DNA of 64,000 nt from an uncultured Naasia sp. (GTDB lineage: Bacteria; Actinomycetota; Actinomycetes; Actinomycetales; Microbacteriaceae), in NCBI GenBank assembly GCA_913778905.1, contig CAJYYA010000016.1:310001-374000 (forward strand). The letters are read 5' to 3'. Below the pieces are notes generated by a model that worked only from the letters and a program-made list of their open reading frames with translations, ran no database searches and had not been told where the DNA came from. Each line of letters opens with the position of its first letter. The first letter of the stretch is position 1. Shown in pieces: positions 1 through 9,197 of this stretch. Both the position numbers and the translations under genes were made by a program.

Positions 1-397
1 CCGACCGCTCGCTGTGGCTGTGCAGATCCCCTCTGATCGCCGCGCGGATGGCTGCGCCGCCCGCATCGAGCGGCTCCGTGTTGCGCGCGCGCAGATCGGC
101 CAGGTAATCGGGCACCTCACCGGCCACGGCCGCCGACACCACCTCGAAGCTGCGACCGCCGATTCCCTTCGTCTTCTTGAGACGCCCATCCTTCGCCCGT
201 GCCGCGATCTCGGCCTCGTCCAGCCCGACGAGCGCCCCCGCCGCCGTGCGGAACGCTTTCACCTTGAAGACGGCGGCGCGTTCGCGCTCGAGCCAGAACG
301 CGATCTCACGGAGGGCGGCGACGGAATGCATGCCCCCATCGTCGCCACGGCGGCTGAGAGCGGCATCGGATCCCTCGGCGGCGGAAAGGCGCGCCAT
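1..397 (-). CDS. PHP-domain metal-dependent hydrolase, N-terminal part (cut by window edge)
   Basis: Only the first 132 residues are inside the window; the gene continues beyond base 1. The N-terminal part (about residues 23-105) resembles the helical and helix-hairpin-helix region of X-family-polymerase-like PHP proteins, with KGIGGRS at 78-84. It is followed at 124-129 by DLHSHS, the first metal-binding motif of the PHP phosphoesterase domain. Such proteins are predicted phosphoesterases whose substrate is usually unknown. ATG at 397 is chosen; an in-frame ATG about 22 codons later is possible. It is divergent from the amine oxidase gene, so bases 398-573 must hold both promoters; the only structure noted there is a small GGCTA/TAGCC inverted repeat at 459-472. 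Confidence 0.75.
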   Translation of the reverse strand, partial: MARLSAAEGSDAALSRRGDDGGMHSVAALREIAFWLERERAAVFKVKAFRTAAGALVGLDEAEIAARAKDGRLKKTKGIGGRSFEVVSAAVAGEVPDYLADLRARNTEPLDAGGAAIRAAIRGDLHSHSERS

Positions 398-573
398 GCA
401 TGCCCGCACGCACCACCATGCTTCCGAGGCATCGCCCCTCGACTCGCGGAGTGACAGAGGCTACCTCTAGCCTTTCGAGATACTTCCTGAGCCTCGACGA
501 TGTCGTCAGCGGGCCACCGACACCAGCGTCGGAGGTCTCGGAGACGATGTCGCTCAGGAGGACAGGGTCACCG

Positions 574-1962
574 ATGTCGGGGCCGACATCGAACGCGGAG
601 GATGCCTTGATCGAACGCAGCAGCGACGTCGTCATCGTCGGAGCAGGAGTCGCCGGCCTCACAGCGGCCACCCGACTCCGCCGCGAGGGCAAGACGGTAA
701 CCGTTCTCGAAGCGCGGGAGCGCGTGGGCGGCCGCCTGGAGAACCGTGACGTCGAGGGCGCGTTCCTCGAGATCGGCGGTCAGTGGGTCTCCCCCGATCA
801 GACCGCACTCCTCGAGACGCTGGACGAGCTCGGCATCCCCACCTACGAGCGTTACCGCGAGGGCGAGTCGGTCTTCGTGGACCGGGCACGCGAGCGCCAC
901 CTCTACACGGGAGACCTGTTCCCCGCGCCGAAGGAGACGCAGGACGCCATCGAGGCGCTCACCGTCCAGCTCGACGAGCTGGTCGCGCAGATGGACCCCG
1001 ACCGCCCGTGGGAGCACCCGCAGGCCGAGGAGCTCGACCGGATCTCATTCGAGGGCTGGCTCGCCGAGCAGACCGACGACAAGGCCGCTCGCGAGGCCGT
1101 CGCCCTCTTCATCGCCGGCGCCATGCTGACCAAGCCCCCGCACGCCTTCTCGGCCCTGCAGGCGCTACTCATGGCCGCGAGCGCGGGCAGCTTCTCGAAC
1201 CTCGTGGACCCCGACTTCATCCTCGACCGCCGAGCGGTCGGCGGGCTGCAGGGCGTTCCCCTCCGCCTCGCCGAGGCACTGGGCGAGGACGTGCTGCTGG
1301 GTCAGCCCGTGCGCACCATCCACTGGGGCGACGAGGGAGTCGTCGTCGAGTCGGACGGCGCCGTGGTCCGCGCGAAGAAGGCGATCCTCGCGATGGCCCC
1401 CGTGCTCTACCCGCGCATCACTTTCGATCCCCCCATGCCGCGCCTGCAGCACCAGATGCACCAGCACATCTCCATGGGCTTCGTCATCAAGGTGCACGCC
1501 GTCTACGAGACGCCGTTCTGGCGCGAGGCCGGACTCTCCGGCACCGCGTTCGGCCCCTACGAGGTCTGCCACGAGGCCTACGACAACAGCAACCACGAGG
1601 ACAGCCGCGGCACCCTCGTCGGCTTCGTCTCGGACCGCTTCGCCGACGAGATGTTCCGCCTGTCGCCCGAGGACCGCAAGGCGCGAATCCTCGACTCGAT
1701 GGCGCAGTACTACGGCGACGAGGCCCGCAACCCGGTCGTCTATTACGAGAGCGACTGGGGCACCGAGGAGTGGACCCGCGGGGCGTACGCCGCGAGCTTC
1801 GACCTGGGCGGCCTGGTCCGCTACGGCGCCGAGCTGCGTAAGGCCGTCGGCCCCATGCACTTCGCGTGCAGCGACCTCGCGGGCCTCGGCTACCAGCACG
1901 TCGACGGCGCCATCCGCATGGGCCGCCTCGTCGCGGGGCAGATCGCCGAACAGCTCGGATGA
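574..1962 (+). CDS. puo: Flavin-containing monoamine oxidase, probable putrescine oxidase
   Basis: Oxidative deamination of a primary amine; by context probably putrescine to 4-aminobutanal plus H2O2 and ammonia, in the cytoplasm. The 462-residue protein has the FAD Rossmann motif GAGVAG at 23-28, then EARERVGGR, and a C-terminal flavin-contact region (around SDLAGLGYQHVDGAI) typical of the MAO/putrescine oxidase family. ATG 574 is chosen because AGGAGG lies at 556-561; in-frame ATGs upstream (547, 400) have no such site. It overlaps the next gene by 4 nt (ATGA), and the following permease, semialdehyde dehydrogenase and nearby GABA transaminase form the downstream pathway. The substrate is inferred from context; tyramine or another amine is possible. 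Confidence 0.8.
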   Translation: MSGPTSNAEDALIERSSDVVIVGAGVAGLTAATRLRREGKTVTVLEARERVGGRLENRDVEGAFLEIGGQWVSPDQTALLETLDELGIPTYERYREGESVFVDRARERHLYTGDLFPAPKETQDAIEALTVQLDELVAQMDPDRPWEHPQAEELDRISFEGWLAEQTDDKAAREAVALFIAGAMLTKPPHAFSALQALLMAASAGSFSNLVDPDFILDRRAVGGLQGVPLRLAEALGEDVLLGQPVRTIHWGDEGVVVESDGAVVRAKKAILAMAPVLYPRITFDPPMPRLQHQMHQHISMGFVIKVHAVYETPFWREAGLSGTAFGPYEVCHEAYDNSNHEDSRGTLVGFVSDRFADEMFRLSPEDRKARILDSMAQYYGDEARNPVVYYESDWGTEEWTRGAYAASFDLGGLVRYGAELRKAVGPMHFACSDLAGLGYQHVDGAIRMGRLVAGQIAEQLG

Positions 1963-2876
1963 GCGGCCCGCTCCTCGTCGGGTACACGGCGACACCCAGC
2001 GGGCCCGTCGTCGTGGAGGCGGCCTCCCGACTCGCGCGTGCGCTCGACGAGCGCGTCGCCCTGACGATGCTGCTGCCCGACGTGGTCCGCGGAGCGGTCG
2101 TCCCGCCCCACGCCGGGTACGAGTCGGCGGTGCAGGAGAGCGCAGCGACGTGGTTGCGCGACGCGTCGGCGTCCGTCCCCGGCGATGTGCCGCACTCCAC
2201 GCACCTGCAGTACACCGACTCGTTCTCGGAGGGCCTGCTCGACGTGGCACACGAGATCGGCGCCCGGATGATCGTGGTCGGCGCGACCTCGGACGGCGTC
2301 GTCGGGCGCACGGGGCTCGGGTCGACCGCGAACGACCTGGTGCACTCATCCGACCTACCCGTTCTGGTCGTGCCCGCCGCCGCGGCATCCCGGTCGGCGA
2401 CCGACAGCGCCGGGGGCGAAGGGCTGCCCCGCATCACCGTGGCGGTCGGCACCCGGCCCGGCGCGGGTGCGCTGGTTCACGAGGCCCTCGCGCTCGCCGC
2501 AGCCGGCGACATCCCGCTGCGCCTGGTCTCGCTCGTCAGTCTCGACCTGCCGGGCCGAGTCGAGCACGAACTCGCCGATCTGACGGCGCGCGCCCACGTC
2601 GAGAAGGTCCTCGATGACGCGGCGAAGACCGCCCCCGGAGCGCGGATCGAGCAGACCGTCGTGCTGACGGGTTCGAGCTTCACCGAGGCCGTCGCCGGTC
2701 TGGAGTGGCTGCCGGGCGAGATCGTCCTCATCGGATCCAGCCGTCTGGCCCGCCCGTCTCGGATATTCCTCGGCTCGACCGCCTCCAAGCTGCTTCGCGA
2801 GCTCCCCGTCCCCGTCCTCGTGGTGCCGGCCGCGGCGACTCCCGACTCGTCCAATCCGAACGGGGATCCCCGATGA
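1959..2876 (+). CDS. Tandem-domain universal stress protein
   Basis: A 305-residue protein made of two UspA-like domains (about 1-145 and 155-300). Each ends in the ATP-binding-type signature: GATSDGVVGRTGLGSTAN in the first half and GSSRLARPSRIFLGSTAS in the second, each followed by the PVLVVP strand. USP proteins bind ATP/AMP and modulate stress or transport. The start ATG overlaps the oxidase stop and its own stop overlaps the permease start, so it is translationally locked between amine oxidase and amine permease. That suggests a role tied to this transport/oxidation unit, perhaps permease regulation or protection from H2O2. The function is inference; the family is clear. Confidence 0.85.
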   Translation: MSGPLLVGYTATPSGPVVVEAASRLARALDERVALTMLLPDVVRGAVVPPHAGYESAVQESAATWLRDASASVPGDVPHSTHLQYTDSFSEGLLDVAHEIGARMIVVGATSDGVVGRTGLGSTANDLVHSSDLPVLVVPAAAASRSATDSAGGEGLPRITVAVGTRPGAGALVHEALALAAAGDIPLRLVSLVSLDLPGRVEHELADLTARAHVEKVLDDAAKTAPGARIEQTVVLTGSSFTEAVAGLEWLPGEIVLIGSSRLARPSRIFLGSTASKLLRELPVPVLVVPAAATPDSSNPNGDPR

Positions 2877-4453
2877 GCGTCAGCAAGGCATCTCAGCCCA
2901 CCCCCGGCTCAGCCCCGGCCTCGTCGTCGGAGGGTCTATCGTCCAAGGGCCTCGGAGTCGGCACAGTCGGCCTCATCGGCGCGGTCGTCATCGGCCTCTC
3001 CTGCATCGCCCCCGCCTACACGATGACCGCGGCCCTCGGTCCCACCGTCTCGGCCGTCGGCGTGAACGTGCCGGCGATCGTCCTCGTCGGGTTCATCCCG
3101 ATGCTGCTCGTGGCTCTCGGCTATCGCGAGCTGAATCGGATGATGCCCGACTCGGGAACCTCCTTCACATGGGCCGCGCGCGCCTTCGGACCCTGGATCG
3201 GCTGGATGGCCGGGTGGGGGCTCATCGCCGCGACCACCATCGTCCTGTCCAACCTCGCGGGCATCGCGGTCGACTTCCTCTTCCTGCTCATCGCGCAGCT
3301 GAGCGGGCAGGCGGAGATAGCCGATCTGGCGTCCAATCCGTTCATCAACGTCGCCGTCTGTCTGGTCTTCATGGCCGGTGCCGCCGCCGTCTCCTATCGC
3401 GACATGCAGACCACGCAGAAGCTGCAGTACGTGCTCGTCGCGTTCCAGGTGGCCGTGCTGATCCTGTTCTCGGTCGCCGCCGCGATCAAGGTCGCCTCGG
3501 GCGACGGCTTCGACGCGACCCCCGTCTCATGGAGCTGGTTCGATCCGTTCGCCGTGAGCTCGTTCGGCGCCTTCGCCGCAGGCCTGTCGCTGTCGATCTT
3601 CATCTTCTGGGGCTGGGACGTCACCCTCACGATGAACGAGGAGACGAAGGACCCGGAACGCACGCCGGGACGCGCGGCCGCCATCACGGTCATCGCCATC
3701 GTCGCGCTCTACCTCCTGCTGGCGGTCACCCTGATCTCCTACGCGGGCACGGGAACGGGCGAGTTCGGCCTCAGCAACCCCGACATCCAGGACAACGCGT
3801 TCTTCGCTCTCGCGGGGCCCGTCCTCGGCCCGTTCGCGGCTCTGGTGTCGATCGCCGTGCTGACCAGCTCGGCGTCGTCGCTTCAATCGACGTTCGTGGG
3901 CCCCGCGCGGACTCTCCTCTCCATGTCCCACTACGGCGCGCTGCCGCCGTGGTTCTCGAAGATCCACCCGCGCTTCTTCACCCCGGGCAACGCGACGATC
4001 GTGACGGCCATCGCGGCGTCCGTCTTCTACGCCGTCATGCGTTTCGTCAGCCAGAACGTCCTGTCCGACACGATCACGGCCCTCGGCATGATGATCTGCT
4101 TCTACTACGGGCTCACCGCGTTCGCCTGCGTCTGGTATTTCCGGAAGCGCTGGTTCGACTCGGTCCGGAGCGCGTTCTTCACCCTGCTGTGCCCGCTCGT
4201 CGGCGGCACGATCCTCGCCGTCCTCTTCGTGACGACGCTCGTCGACAGCATGGATCCCGACTACGGCAGCGGATCGGAAGTCTTCGGGGTGGGCCTCGTG
4301 TTCGTCCTCGGCGTCACCGTTCTCCTCCTCGGAGCGGTCATCATGGTCTGGCAGTCGATCAAGCGTCCCGACTTCTTCCGAGGTCTCACGCTGGGCACGG
4401 ATGCCCCGCCGAGCCTCCGCACCACCCGTCCGACAGAAGCAACTGGAGTCTGA
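2873..4453 (+). CDS. APC-superfamily amino acid/polyamine permease
   Basis: A 526-residue integral membrane protein with about 12 hydrophobic segments and the APC N-terminal signature around GLIGAVVIGLSCIAPAYTM. Proton-coupled APC permeases such as PuuP import putrescine, GABA or amino acids. Operon position after the amine oxidase and before the semialdehyde dehydrogenase points to uptake of a polyamine or GABA. ATG 2873 overlaps the USP stop (ATGA), which fixes the start better than an upstream in-frame ATG at 2705. Only 2 nt separate its stop from the next ATG. Substrate is inferred. Confidence 0.85.
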   Translation: MSVSKASQPTPGSAPASSSEGLSSKGLGVGTVGLIGAVVIGLSCIAPAYTMTAALGPTVSAVGVNVPAIVLVGFIPMLLVALGYRELNRMMPDSGTSFTWAARAFGPWIGWMAGWGLIAATTIVLSNLAGIAVDFLFLLIAQLSGQAEIADLASNPFINVAVCLVFMAGAAAVSYRDMQTTQKLQYVLVAFQVAVLILFSVAAAIKVASGDGFDATPVSWSWFDPFAVSSFGAFAAGLSLSIFIFWGWDVTLTMNEETKDPERTPGRAAAITVIAIVALYLLLAVTLISYAGTGTGEFGLSNPDIQDNAFFALAGPVLGPFAALVSIAVLTSSASSLQSTFVGPARTLLSMSHYGALPPWFSKIHPRFFTPGNATIVTAIAASVFYAVMRFVSQNVLSDTITALGMMICFYYGLTAFACVWYFRKRWFDSVRSAFFTLLCPLVGGTILAVLFVTTLVDSMDPDYGSGSEVFGVGLVFVLGVTVLLLGAVIMVWQSIKRPDFFRGLTLGTDAPPSLRTTRPTEATGV

Positions 4454-4455
4454 AC

Positions 4456-5829
4456 ATGAGCAGCTACGCCGTCGTCGATCCCGCAACGGGCGAGACCCAC
4501 GCCACCTACCCGACGCTCACCGATCAGGAGCTCGAACAGGCCATCGCCTCCGCCGACTCCGCCCATCGCGGCTGGTCGCGCTCGTCGACCCCCGCCGAGC
4601 GCGCGGCGGTCATCCATCGCGTCGCCGAGTTGCACCGTGAGCGCCGCCAGGAGCTCGCCGACATCGCCGTCCGCGAGATGGGCAAGCCCGTCGGGGACGC
4701 CCTCGGGGAGGTCGACTTCGCCGCCGACATCTACGACTACTACGCCGACAATATCGACAAGATCACGGGCGACACCCCCATCGACCTCGTCGAGGGATCG
4801 GCGGGCACCGCGGTCATCCGCCGCGCCTCGCTCGGTGTCCTGCTCGGCATCATGCCGTGGAACTTTCCATACTACCAGATCGCACGATTCGCCGGCCCCA
4901 ACGTCGCTGTCGGCAACACGATCCTGCTCAAGCCGGCCCCGCAGTGCCCCGAGTCGTCGACCGCGGTCGCGACGATCTTCGCCGACGCCGGGGCTCCCGA
5001 AGGCCTCTACACGAACATCCTCATCACCGACGACCAGGCATCGACCGTCATCGCCGACCCCCGTGTCCAGGGCGTCTCGCTGACCGGATCCGAGCGTGCG
5101 GGAGCCGCCGTCGCCGCCCAGGCCGGGCAGCACCTCAAGAAGGTGGCCCTCGAGCTCGGCGGGTCGGACCCCTTCATCGTGCTGAGCACCGACGACCTCG
5201 ACTCCGTCGTGACGGATGCCGCCAACGCCCGTCTCGACAACACGGGCCAGTCCTGCAACGGTGCGAAGCGGTTCATCATCGTCGACGACCTGTACGACGC
5301 ATTCCTCGAGAAGTTCGTCGCGGAATTCTCGACCGTCACCCCGGGCGACCCGACCAGCGAGGACACGAAGATCGGTCCGCTGTCGTCGCTGACGGCTGCC
5401 GAGCGCCTGGCCGATCAGGTCGACCGCGCCGTCGCTCAGGGCGCGAAGATCGTCGTCGGCGGCGAGCGCGACGGGGCCCGTTACACGCCCACCGTCCTCA
5501 CCGACGTCGAGGCGGGTAACGATGCTTATCGCGAGGAGTTCTTCGGCCCCGTCGCCGTCGTGCACCGCGTAGCCGACGAGGCCGCCGCTATCGAGCTCGC
5601 CAACGACACTCCGTTCGGTCTCGGCTCCTACGTCTACACGACCGACCCCGAGCAGGCCGAGCGGGTGGCGAACGCCATCGAGGCCGGAATGGTCTACGTC
5701 AACTGCGTGCTGGCGGACTCCCCCGAGTTGCCCTTCGGCGGTGTGCGCCGCAGCGGCACCTCGCGCGAGATGGGTCTGCTCGCGGCCGACGAGTTCGTCA
5801 ACAAGAAGCTGGTTCGCATCGCCGGCTGA
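4456..5829 (+). CDS. gabD: NAD(P)-dependent succinate-semialdehyde dehydrogenase-type aldehyde dehydrogenase
   Basis: Oxidises a semialdehyde to the acid; of the known families it is closest to the short (about 457-residue) succinate-semialdehyde dehydrogenases. Catalytic residues are visible: Glu233 in LELGG and the nucleophile Cys267 in NTGQSCNGAKR, with MPWNFP at 133-138 and the NAD-site SLTGSERAG at 208-216. It is the last gene of the oxidase-USP-permease operon and is followed by a strong terminator. The putrescine route needs two aldehyde steps (4-aminobutanal to GABA, succinate semialdehyde to succinate), yet only one dehydrogenase is here, so dual activity or a second enzyme elsewhere is possible. 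Confidence 0.82.
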   Translation: MSSYAVVDPATGETHATYPTLTDQELEQAIASADSAHRGWSRSSTPAERAAVIHRVAELHRERRQELADIAVREMGKPVGDALGEVDFAADIYDYYADNIDKITGDTPIDLVEGSAGTAVIRRASLGVLLGIMPWNFPYYQIARFAGPNVAVGNTILLKPAPQCPESSTAVATIFADAGAPEGLYTNILITDDQASTVIADPRVQGVSLTGSERAGAAVAAQAGQHLKKVALELGGSDPFIVLSTDDLDSVVTDAANARLDNTGQSCNGAKRFIIVDDLYDAFLEKFVAEFSTVTPGDPTSEDTKIGPLSSLTAAERLADQVDRAVAQGAKIVVGGERDGARYTPTVLTDVEAGNDAYREEFFGPVAVVHRVADEAAAIELANDTPFGLGSYVYTTDPEQAERVANAIEAGMVYVNCVLADSPELPFGGVRRSGTSREMGLLAADEFVNKKLVRIAG

Positions 5830-5847
5830 CACTTCCGCTCACCGGAG

Positions 5848-5880
5848 GGCCCGCTCGACCATCGGTCGGGCGGGCCTTTC
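5848..5880 (+). terminator. Rho-independent terminator after the amine operon
   Basis: A 13-bp stem (5848-5860 with 5864-5876, one mismatch) with an ATC loop, followed by TTTCGTT. It lies 18 bases after the dehydrogenase stop and 13 bases before the convergent LysR stop, so it can serve both strands. Confidence 0.75.
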
Positions 5881-5892
5881 GTTCGTCTCCGC

Positions 5893-6795
5893 TTAAGCGG
5901 CGGCCGCTTCGGTGACGTAGCGCTGCACCACCCACGCTCCGATGCGCCCGGCGATGTCGGCGAGGAGATCGGCGGCCGGGTGGTCCGGATCCCACGCGCA
6001 GTACAGCCGGATACTCAACTGCACGCCGAGGTGATGGAGCGCCGCCCGCTCGAGGCCGTACCGCGCGTCGTCGGAGACCACAGCGACCCCGCGGCCGGCC
6101 GCGCTCAGCGCCTGGGCGAGGGTCCCGTTGCTCGTCTCGAGCAGATTCGGCACCGTCAGACCCTCCGCGGTCAGCGCCGCTTCGAGCACCTTGCGGGCCG
6201 AGTGCTGCGACGGAAGCACGATGAGCGATTCGCCGACCAGCTCGTCGATGTCGACTTCGTCGCGTCCCGTCCAGGCGTGGCCCGCCGGGAAGTAAGCCCA
6301 CACGTGCAGCGGCGGCAGCGCGCGCACCGCGAGAGACCCGCCCGGGCGCCCGGCGACGATCGCGAGATCCGCTCCGCGCAGCAGAGACTCCTCGGCACTG
6401 CCACCGTCGGACTCGACGATGGCGGGCAGCGGATCGTTCGGAGCCAGGGTCGTGAGGAACGGCGACACGATGTCGGTCAGGGTCGTCGCCGGTGCCGCGA
6501 CGGTGAACTGCTCGAGAGCGCCGCGCGCGTAGATGCGCGCCGCCGCTCGGATCGATGCGGCGTCGGCGAGGAGCGCCCTCGCTCGCGGCAGGAGAGCCCG
6601 CCCGGCGGGCGACAGCGTGAGCCTCCGGGGGCCACGACTGAAGAGCTCGACGCCCAGCTGTCCCTCGAGGGCTCTCAGCTGCCGGGAGAGCGAGGGCTGG
6701 GTCACGTGCAGCTTCTCAGCCGCCGCGCTCACGGTGCCGCATTCGGCGGTCGTCACGAAATACCCCAGGGTGCGCAGTTCCACGGAAGTCATCAT
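5893..6795 (-). CDS. LysR-family transcriptional regulator
   Basis: A 300-residue LysR regulator: an N-terminal winged helix (about 4-62, with SAAAEKLHVTQPSLSRQLRALE) and a C-terminal effector-binding domain of type I/II periplasmic-binding fold. It is divergent from the GABA transaminase gene with only 110 bp between them, the usual LysR arrangement, so it very likely controls that gene and perhaps the amine operon. GABA or a related amine is the likely co-inducer (inference). Start ATG 6795 (next codon 6792 is also ATG) is chosen over a longer frame to 6903, because the longer frame would consume the divergent promoter and overlap the gabT ribosome-binding site. Confidence 0.85.
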   Translation of the reverse strand: MMTSVELRTLGYFVTTAECGTVSAAAEKLHVTQPSLSRQLRALEGQLGVELFSRGPRRLTLSPAGRALLPRARALLADAASIRAAARIYARGALEQFTVAAPATTLTDIVSPFLTTLAPNDPLPAIVESDGGSAEESLLRGADLAIVAGRPGGSLAVRALPPLHVWAYFPAGHAWTGRDEVDIDELVGESLIVLPSQHSARKVLEAALTAEGLTVPNLLETSNGTLAQALSAAGRGVAVVSDDARYGLERAALHHLGVQLSIRLYCAWDPDHPAADLLADIAGRIGAWVVQRYVTEAAAA

Positions 6796-6905
6796 GCCGG
6801 AGACATGCCTCGGGAGCATAGCCCGTCGAGCGATCGAGTATTGGACCGCATAGACGAGAAAGGCCCACCCTGGACCCACGCACGCCGACCGACAAGGAGA
6901 CATCA

Positions 6906-8288
6906 GTGACCTCGCAGACGCTGACCGCAGCCCCGTCCGACTCCTCGCTTCCCGAGCTGAAGCAGACGCGACACCTCGCCACCGAGCTGCCCGGTCCGCG
7001 CTCCCGCGAGCTGATGGCGCGTAAGACCGCCGCGGTCGCCGGCGGCGTCGGGGTCACCATGCCGGTCTTCGCGGCACGCGCCGGGGGTGGAATCGTGGAG
7101 GACATCGACGGGAACCGCCTCATCGACCTCGGGTCCGGTATCGCTGTGACCACCGTCGGAGCCAGCGCGCCGGCCGTCGTCGCCGCCGTGCAGGAGCAGG
7201 CTGCAGCGTTCACGCACACGTGTTTCACGGTGACCCCCTACGAGGGCTACGTCGAGGTGGCGGAGCGCCTCAACGCCCTGACCCCGGGCGGGCATGCCAA
7301 GCGCACCGCGCTGTTCAACTCCGGCGCAGAGGCGGTCGAGAACGCCATCAAGGTCGCACGTCACGCGACCGGACGCGACGCCGTCATCGTGTTCGACCAC
7401 GCCTATCACGGCCGCACCAACCTCACGATGGCCATGACCGCGAAGGTCATGCCCTACAAGAAGGGCTTCGGGCCGTTCGCGGGCGAGGTCTACCGTGCGC
7501 CCATGAGCTACCCGTTCCGAGACGGCGGCCTGAGCGGCGCCGAGGTCGCCCGCCGCGCCATCGACATGATCGAGAAGCAGGTCGGAGCGGACGAGGTCGC
7601 CTGTCTCATCGTCGAGCCCATCCAGGGAGAGGGCGGCTTCATCGAACCCGCGCTCGGCTTCCTCCCCGCCCTCGTCGAGTGGTGCCGCGCCAACGGCGTG
7701 CTCTTCATCGCCGACGAGGTGCAGTCCGGGATCGCCCGCACCGGCAGCTGGTTCGCCAGCGATCTCGAGGGAGTCGAGCCGGACCTCGTCGTCATGGCCA
7801 AGGGCGTGGCGGGCGGCATGCCCCTCTCCGCGATCACGGGCCGCGCCGACATCATGGACGGTGTCCACGCGGGCGGCCTCGGCGGAACCTACGGCGGTAA
7901 CCCCGTGGCCTGCGCCGCGGCCCTCGCCGCGCTGGACACCATCGAGCGGGAGGACCTGATCGGGCGGGCCCGCCGTATCGAGACGGTCATCCGGGAACGT
8001 CTCGACGCTCTCGCGGCACGTGACCCCCGCGTCGGAGACGTACGGGGACGCGGTGCGATGATCGCGATCGAGCTCGTCAAGACCGACGAGGACGGCAACG
8101 GGACGCTCGAGCCCGACGCGACCCTGACCAATGCCGTCGCGACCTACGCACGGAACGCCGGCGTCATCGTCCTGACCTGCGGCACGTACGGCAACGTCCT
8201 CCGCTTCCTGCCCCCGCTCAGCATCTCCGACGACCTGCTCCACGACGCCTTCGACGTGCTCGAGGAGGCCTTCGACAGCATCCGGTGA
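6906..8288 (+). CDS. gabT: 4-aminobutyrate aminotransferase
   Basis: A 460-residue class III PLP aminotransferase converting GABA and 2-oxoglutarate to succinate semialdehyde and glutamate. Visible features are NSGAEAVENAIKVAR (138-152), the YHGRT motif near 167-171, IADEVQSG (268-275) and the PLP lysine K299 in VMAKGVAGGMPLSAITGR. The GTG start at 6906 is preceded by AAGGAGA at 6894-6900. It is monocistronic and divergent from lysR. Together with the upstream amine oxidase and semialdehyde dehydrogenase it completes a putrescine/GABA to succinate route. Confidence 0.9.
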   Translation: MTSQTLTAAPSDSSLPELKQTRHLATELPGPRSRELMARKTAAVAGGVGVTMPVFAARAGGGIVEDIDGNRLIDLGSGIAVTTVGASAPAVVAAVQEQAAAFTHTCFTVTPYEGYVEVAERLNALTPGGHAKRTALFNSGAEAVENAIKVARHATGRDAVIVFDHAYHGRTNLTMAMTAKVMPYKKGFGPFAGEVYRAPMSYPFRDGGLSGAEVARRAIDMIEKQVGADEVACLIVEPIQGEGGFIEPALGFLPALVEWCRANGVLFIADEVQSGIARTGSWFASDLEGVEPDLVVMAKGVAGGMPLSAITGRADIMDGVHAGGLGGTYGGNPVACAAALAALDTIEREDLIGRARRIETVIRERLDALAARDPRVGDVRGRGAMIAIELVKTDEDGNGTLEPDATLTNAVATYARNAGVIVLTCGTYGNVLRFLPPLSISDDLLHDAFDVLEEAFDSIR

Positions 8289-8319
8289 CGCGCCTGCTCG
8301 AGCAACCCGGGCGATGGCC

Positions 8320-8919
8320 TCAGCCGAGCGACTGCACCCAGCTCACGACCTCCGCCTCGCTCGTCGGGCGGAGGTCGTTCGCGTCGATGCCGACGTTCAG
8401 CATGCGCCCGCGTGAGCGCCACAGCGAGTGGACGTGGCCGTGGATGAGAGGCAGACCCGTGTCGACGGGGCGGAGCGACGCGTAACGCTCCTCACCGGTG
8501 GTGTCGGCGCCCTCGGTGCCGCGGTAGGGGTAGTGGCTCAGCACGACCGCGTACCCGCCGATCTCCGCGTCGATGATCTCAGGCAGGATCTCGAAGCCGT
8601 GGTCGCGGTAGACCTGGGCGCGTCGCTCCCGCTTGTCCTGCTGCCGCTCGTAGGCCGCGGAATGCTTGTCATGGTTGCCGGCGATCAGCAGCTTGCGCCC
8701 GTTGAGACGCTCCGCCCAGGTCAGGGATCTTACGAAATCGCCCATGGCGAGGTCACCCAGCAGGTACACGGTGTCGTCGGGTGCCACGAGCGAGTTGTGG
8801 AGTTCGAGGACGGCGTCGTTCATCTGCTCCGTCGACGCGAAACGGCCGCGGAGCCGAGCTTCGTAGCGCCGGATGTTCTCGTGACCGAAGTGATGGTCGG
8901 ATGCGAACCACGTAGCCAC
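8320..8919 (-). CDS. Metallophosphoesterase family protein
   Basis: A 199-residue calcineurin-like phosphoesterase. Metal ligands are in the standard order: DHHFGHENI at the N-terminus, GDLAMGD, GNHDKH, SHYPY, and GHVHS near the C-terminus. This compact form is widespread in bacteria; the natural substrate is unknown. GTG at 8919 is chosen because AGGAGA lies a correct distance upstream; a GTG at 8937 would place that site inside the coding region. It is convergent with gabT and unlinked in function. Confidence 0.8.
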   Translation of the reverse strand: MATWFASDHHFGHENIRRYEARLRGRFASTEQMNDAVLELHNSLVAPDDTVYLLGDLAMGDFVRSLTWAERLNGRKLLIAGNHDKHSAAYERQQDKRERRAQVYRDHGFEILPEIIDAEIGGYAVVLSHYPYRGTEGADTTGEERYASLRPVDTGLPLIHGHVHSLWRSRGRMLNVGIDANDLRPTSEAEVVSWVQSLG

Positions 8920-9001
8920 GTCGGCTTCTCCTCTCACGGATCGAAACCCGCCCCGGATATGACGAAGGCCGGCACCAAACGGTGCCGGCCTTCATCTTCT
9001 G

Positions 9002-9074
9002 TGCGCCCGGAGGGACTCGAACCCCCAACCTTCTGATCCGTAGTCAGATGCTCTATCCATTGAGCTACGGGCGC
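9002..9074 (-). tRNA. tRNA-Arg (anticodon ACG)
   Basis: A complete 73-nt cloverleaf on the minus strand. Acceptor stem GCGCCCG pairs with CGGGCGC, the T arm carries GGTTCGAGTCC-type sequence, and the anticodon stem TCTGA/TCAGA encloses loop CTACGGA with anticodon ACG (wobble inosine expected). CCA is not encoded. Confidence 0.95.
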
Positions 9075-9108
9075 ATATCTTTTCTGCCTGGACAAGCCTA
9101 GCAGGTGG

Positions 9109-9197
9109 CGGAGACGGCGGGATTTGAACCCGCGGTCCCCTTGCGGGGACTCCACCTTAGCAGGGTGGTGCACTCGACCGGACTATGCGACGTCTCC
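9109..9197 (-). tRNA. tRNA-Ser (anticodon GCT)
   Basis: An 89-nt class II tRNA on the minus strand. Acceptor GGAGACG pairs with CGTCTCC, the anticodon stem CCACC/GGTGG encloses CTGCTAA (anticodon GCT), and the long variable arm TCCCCGCAAGGGGA is typical of tRNA-Ser. It lies 34 bp from tRNA-Arg. Confidence 0.95.

Noticed and set aside
3169-4455. An open frame running through the permease gene into the aldehyde dehydrogenase, suggesting a fusion
   Set aside because: The part over the permease is out of frame with it and Arg/His-rich. The dehydrogenase has a good ATG at 4456, 2 nt after the permease stop.
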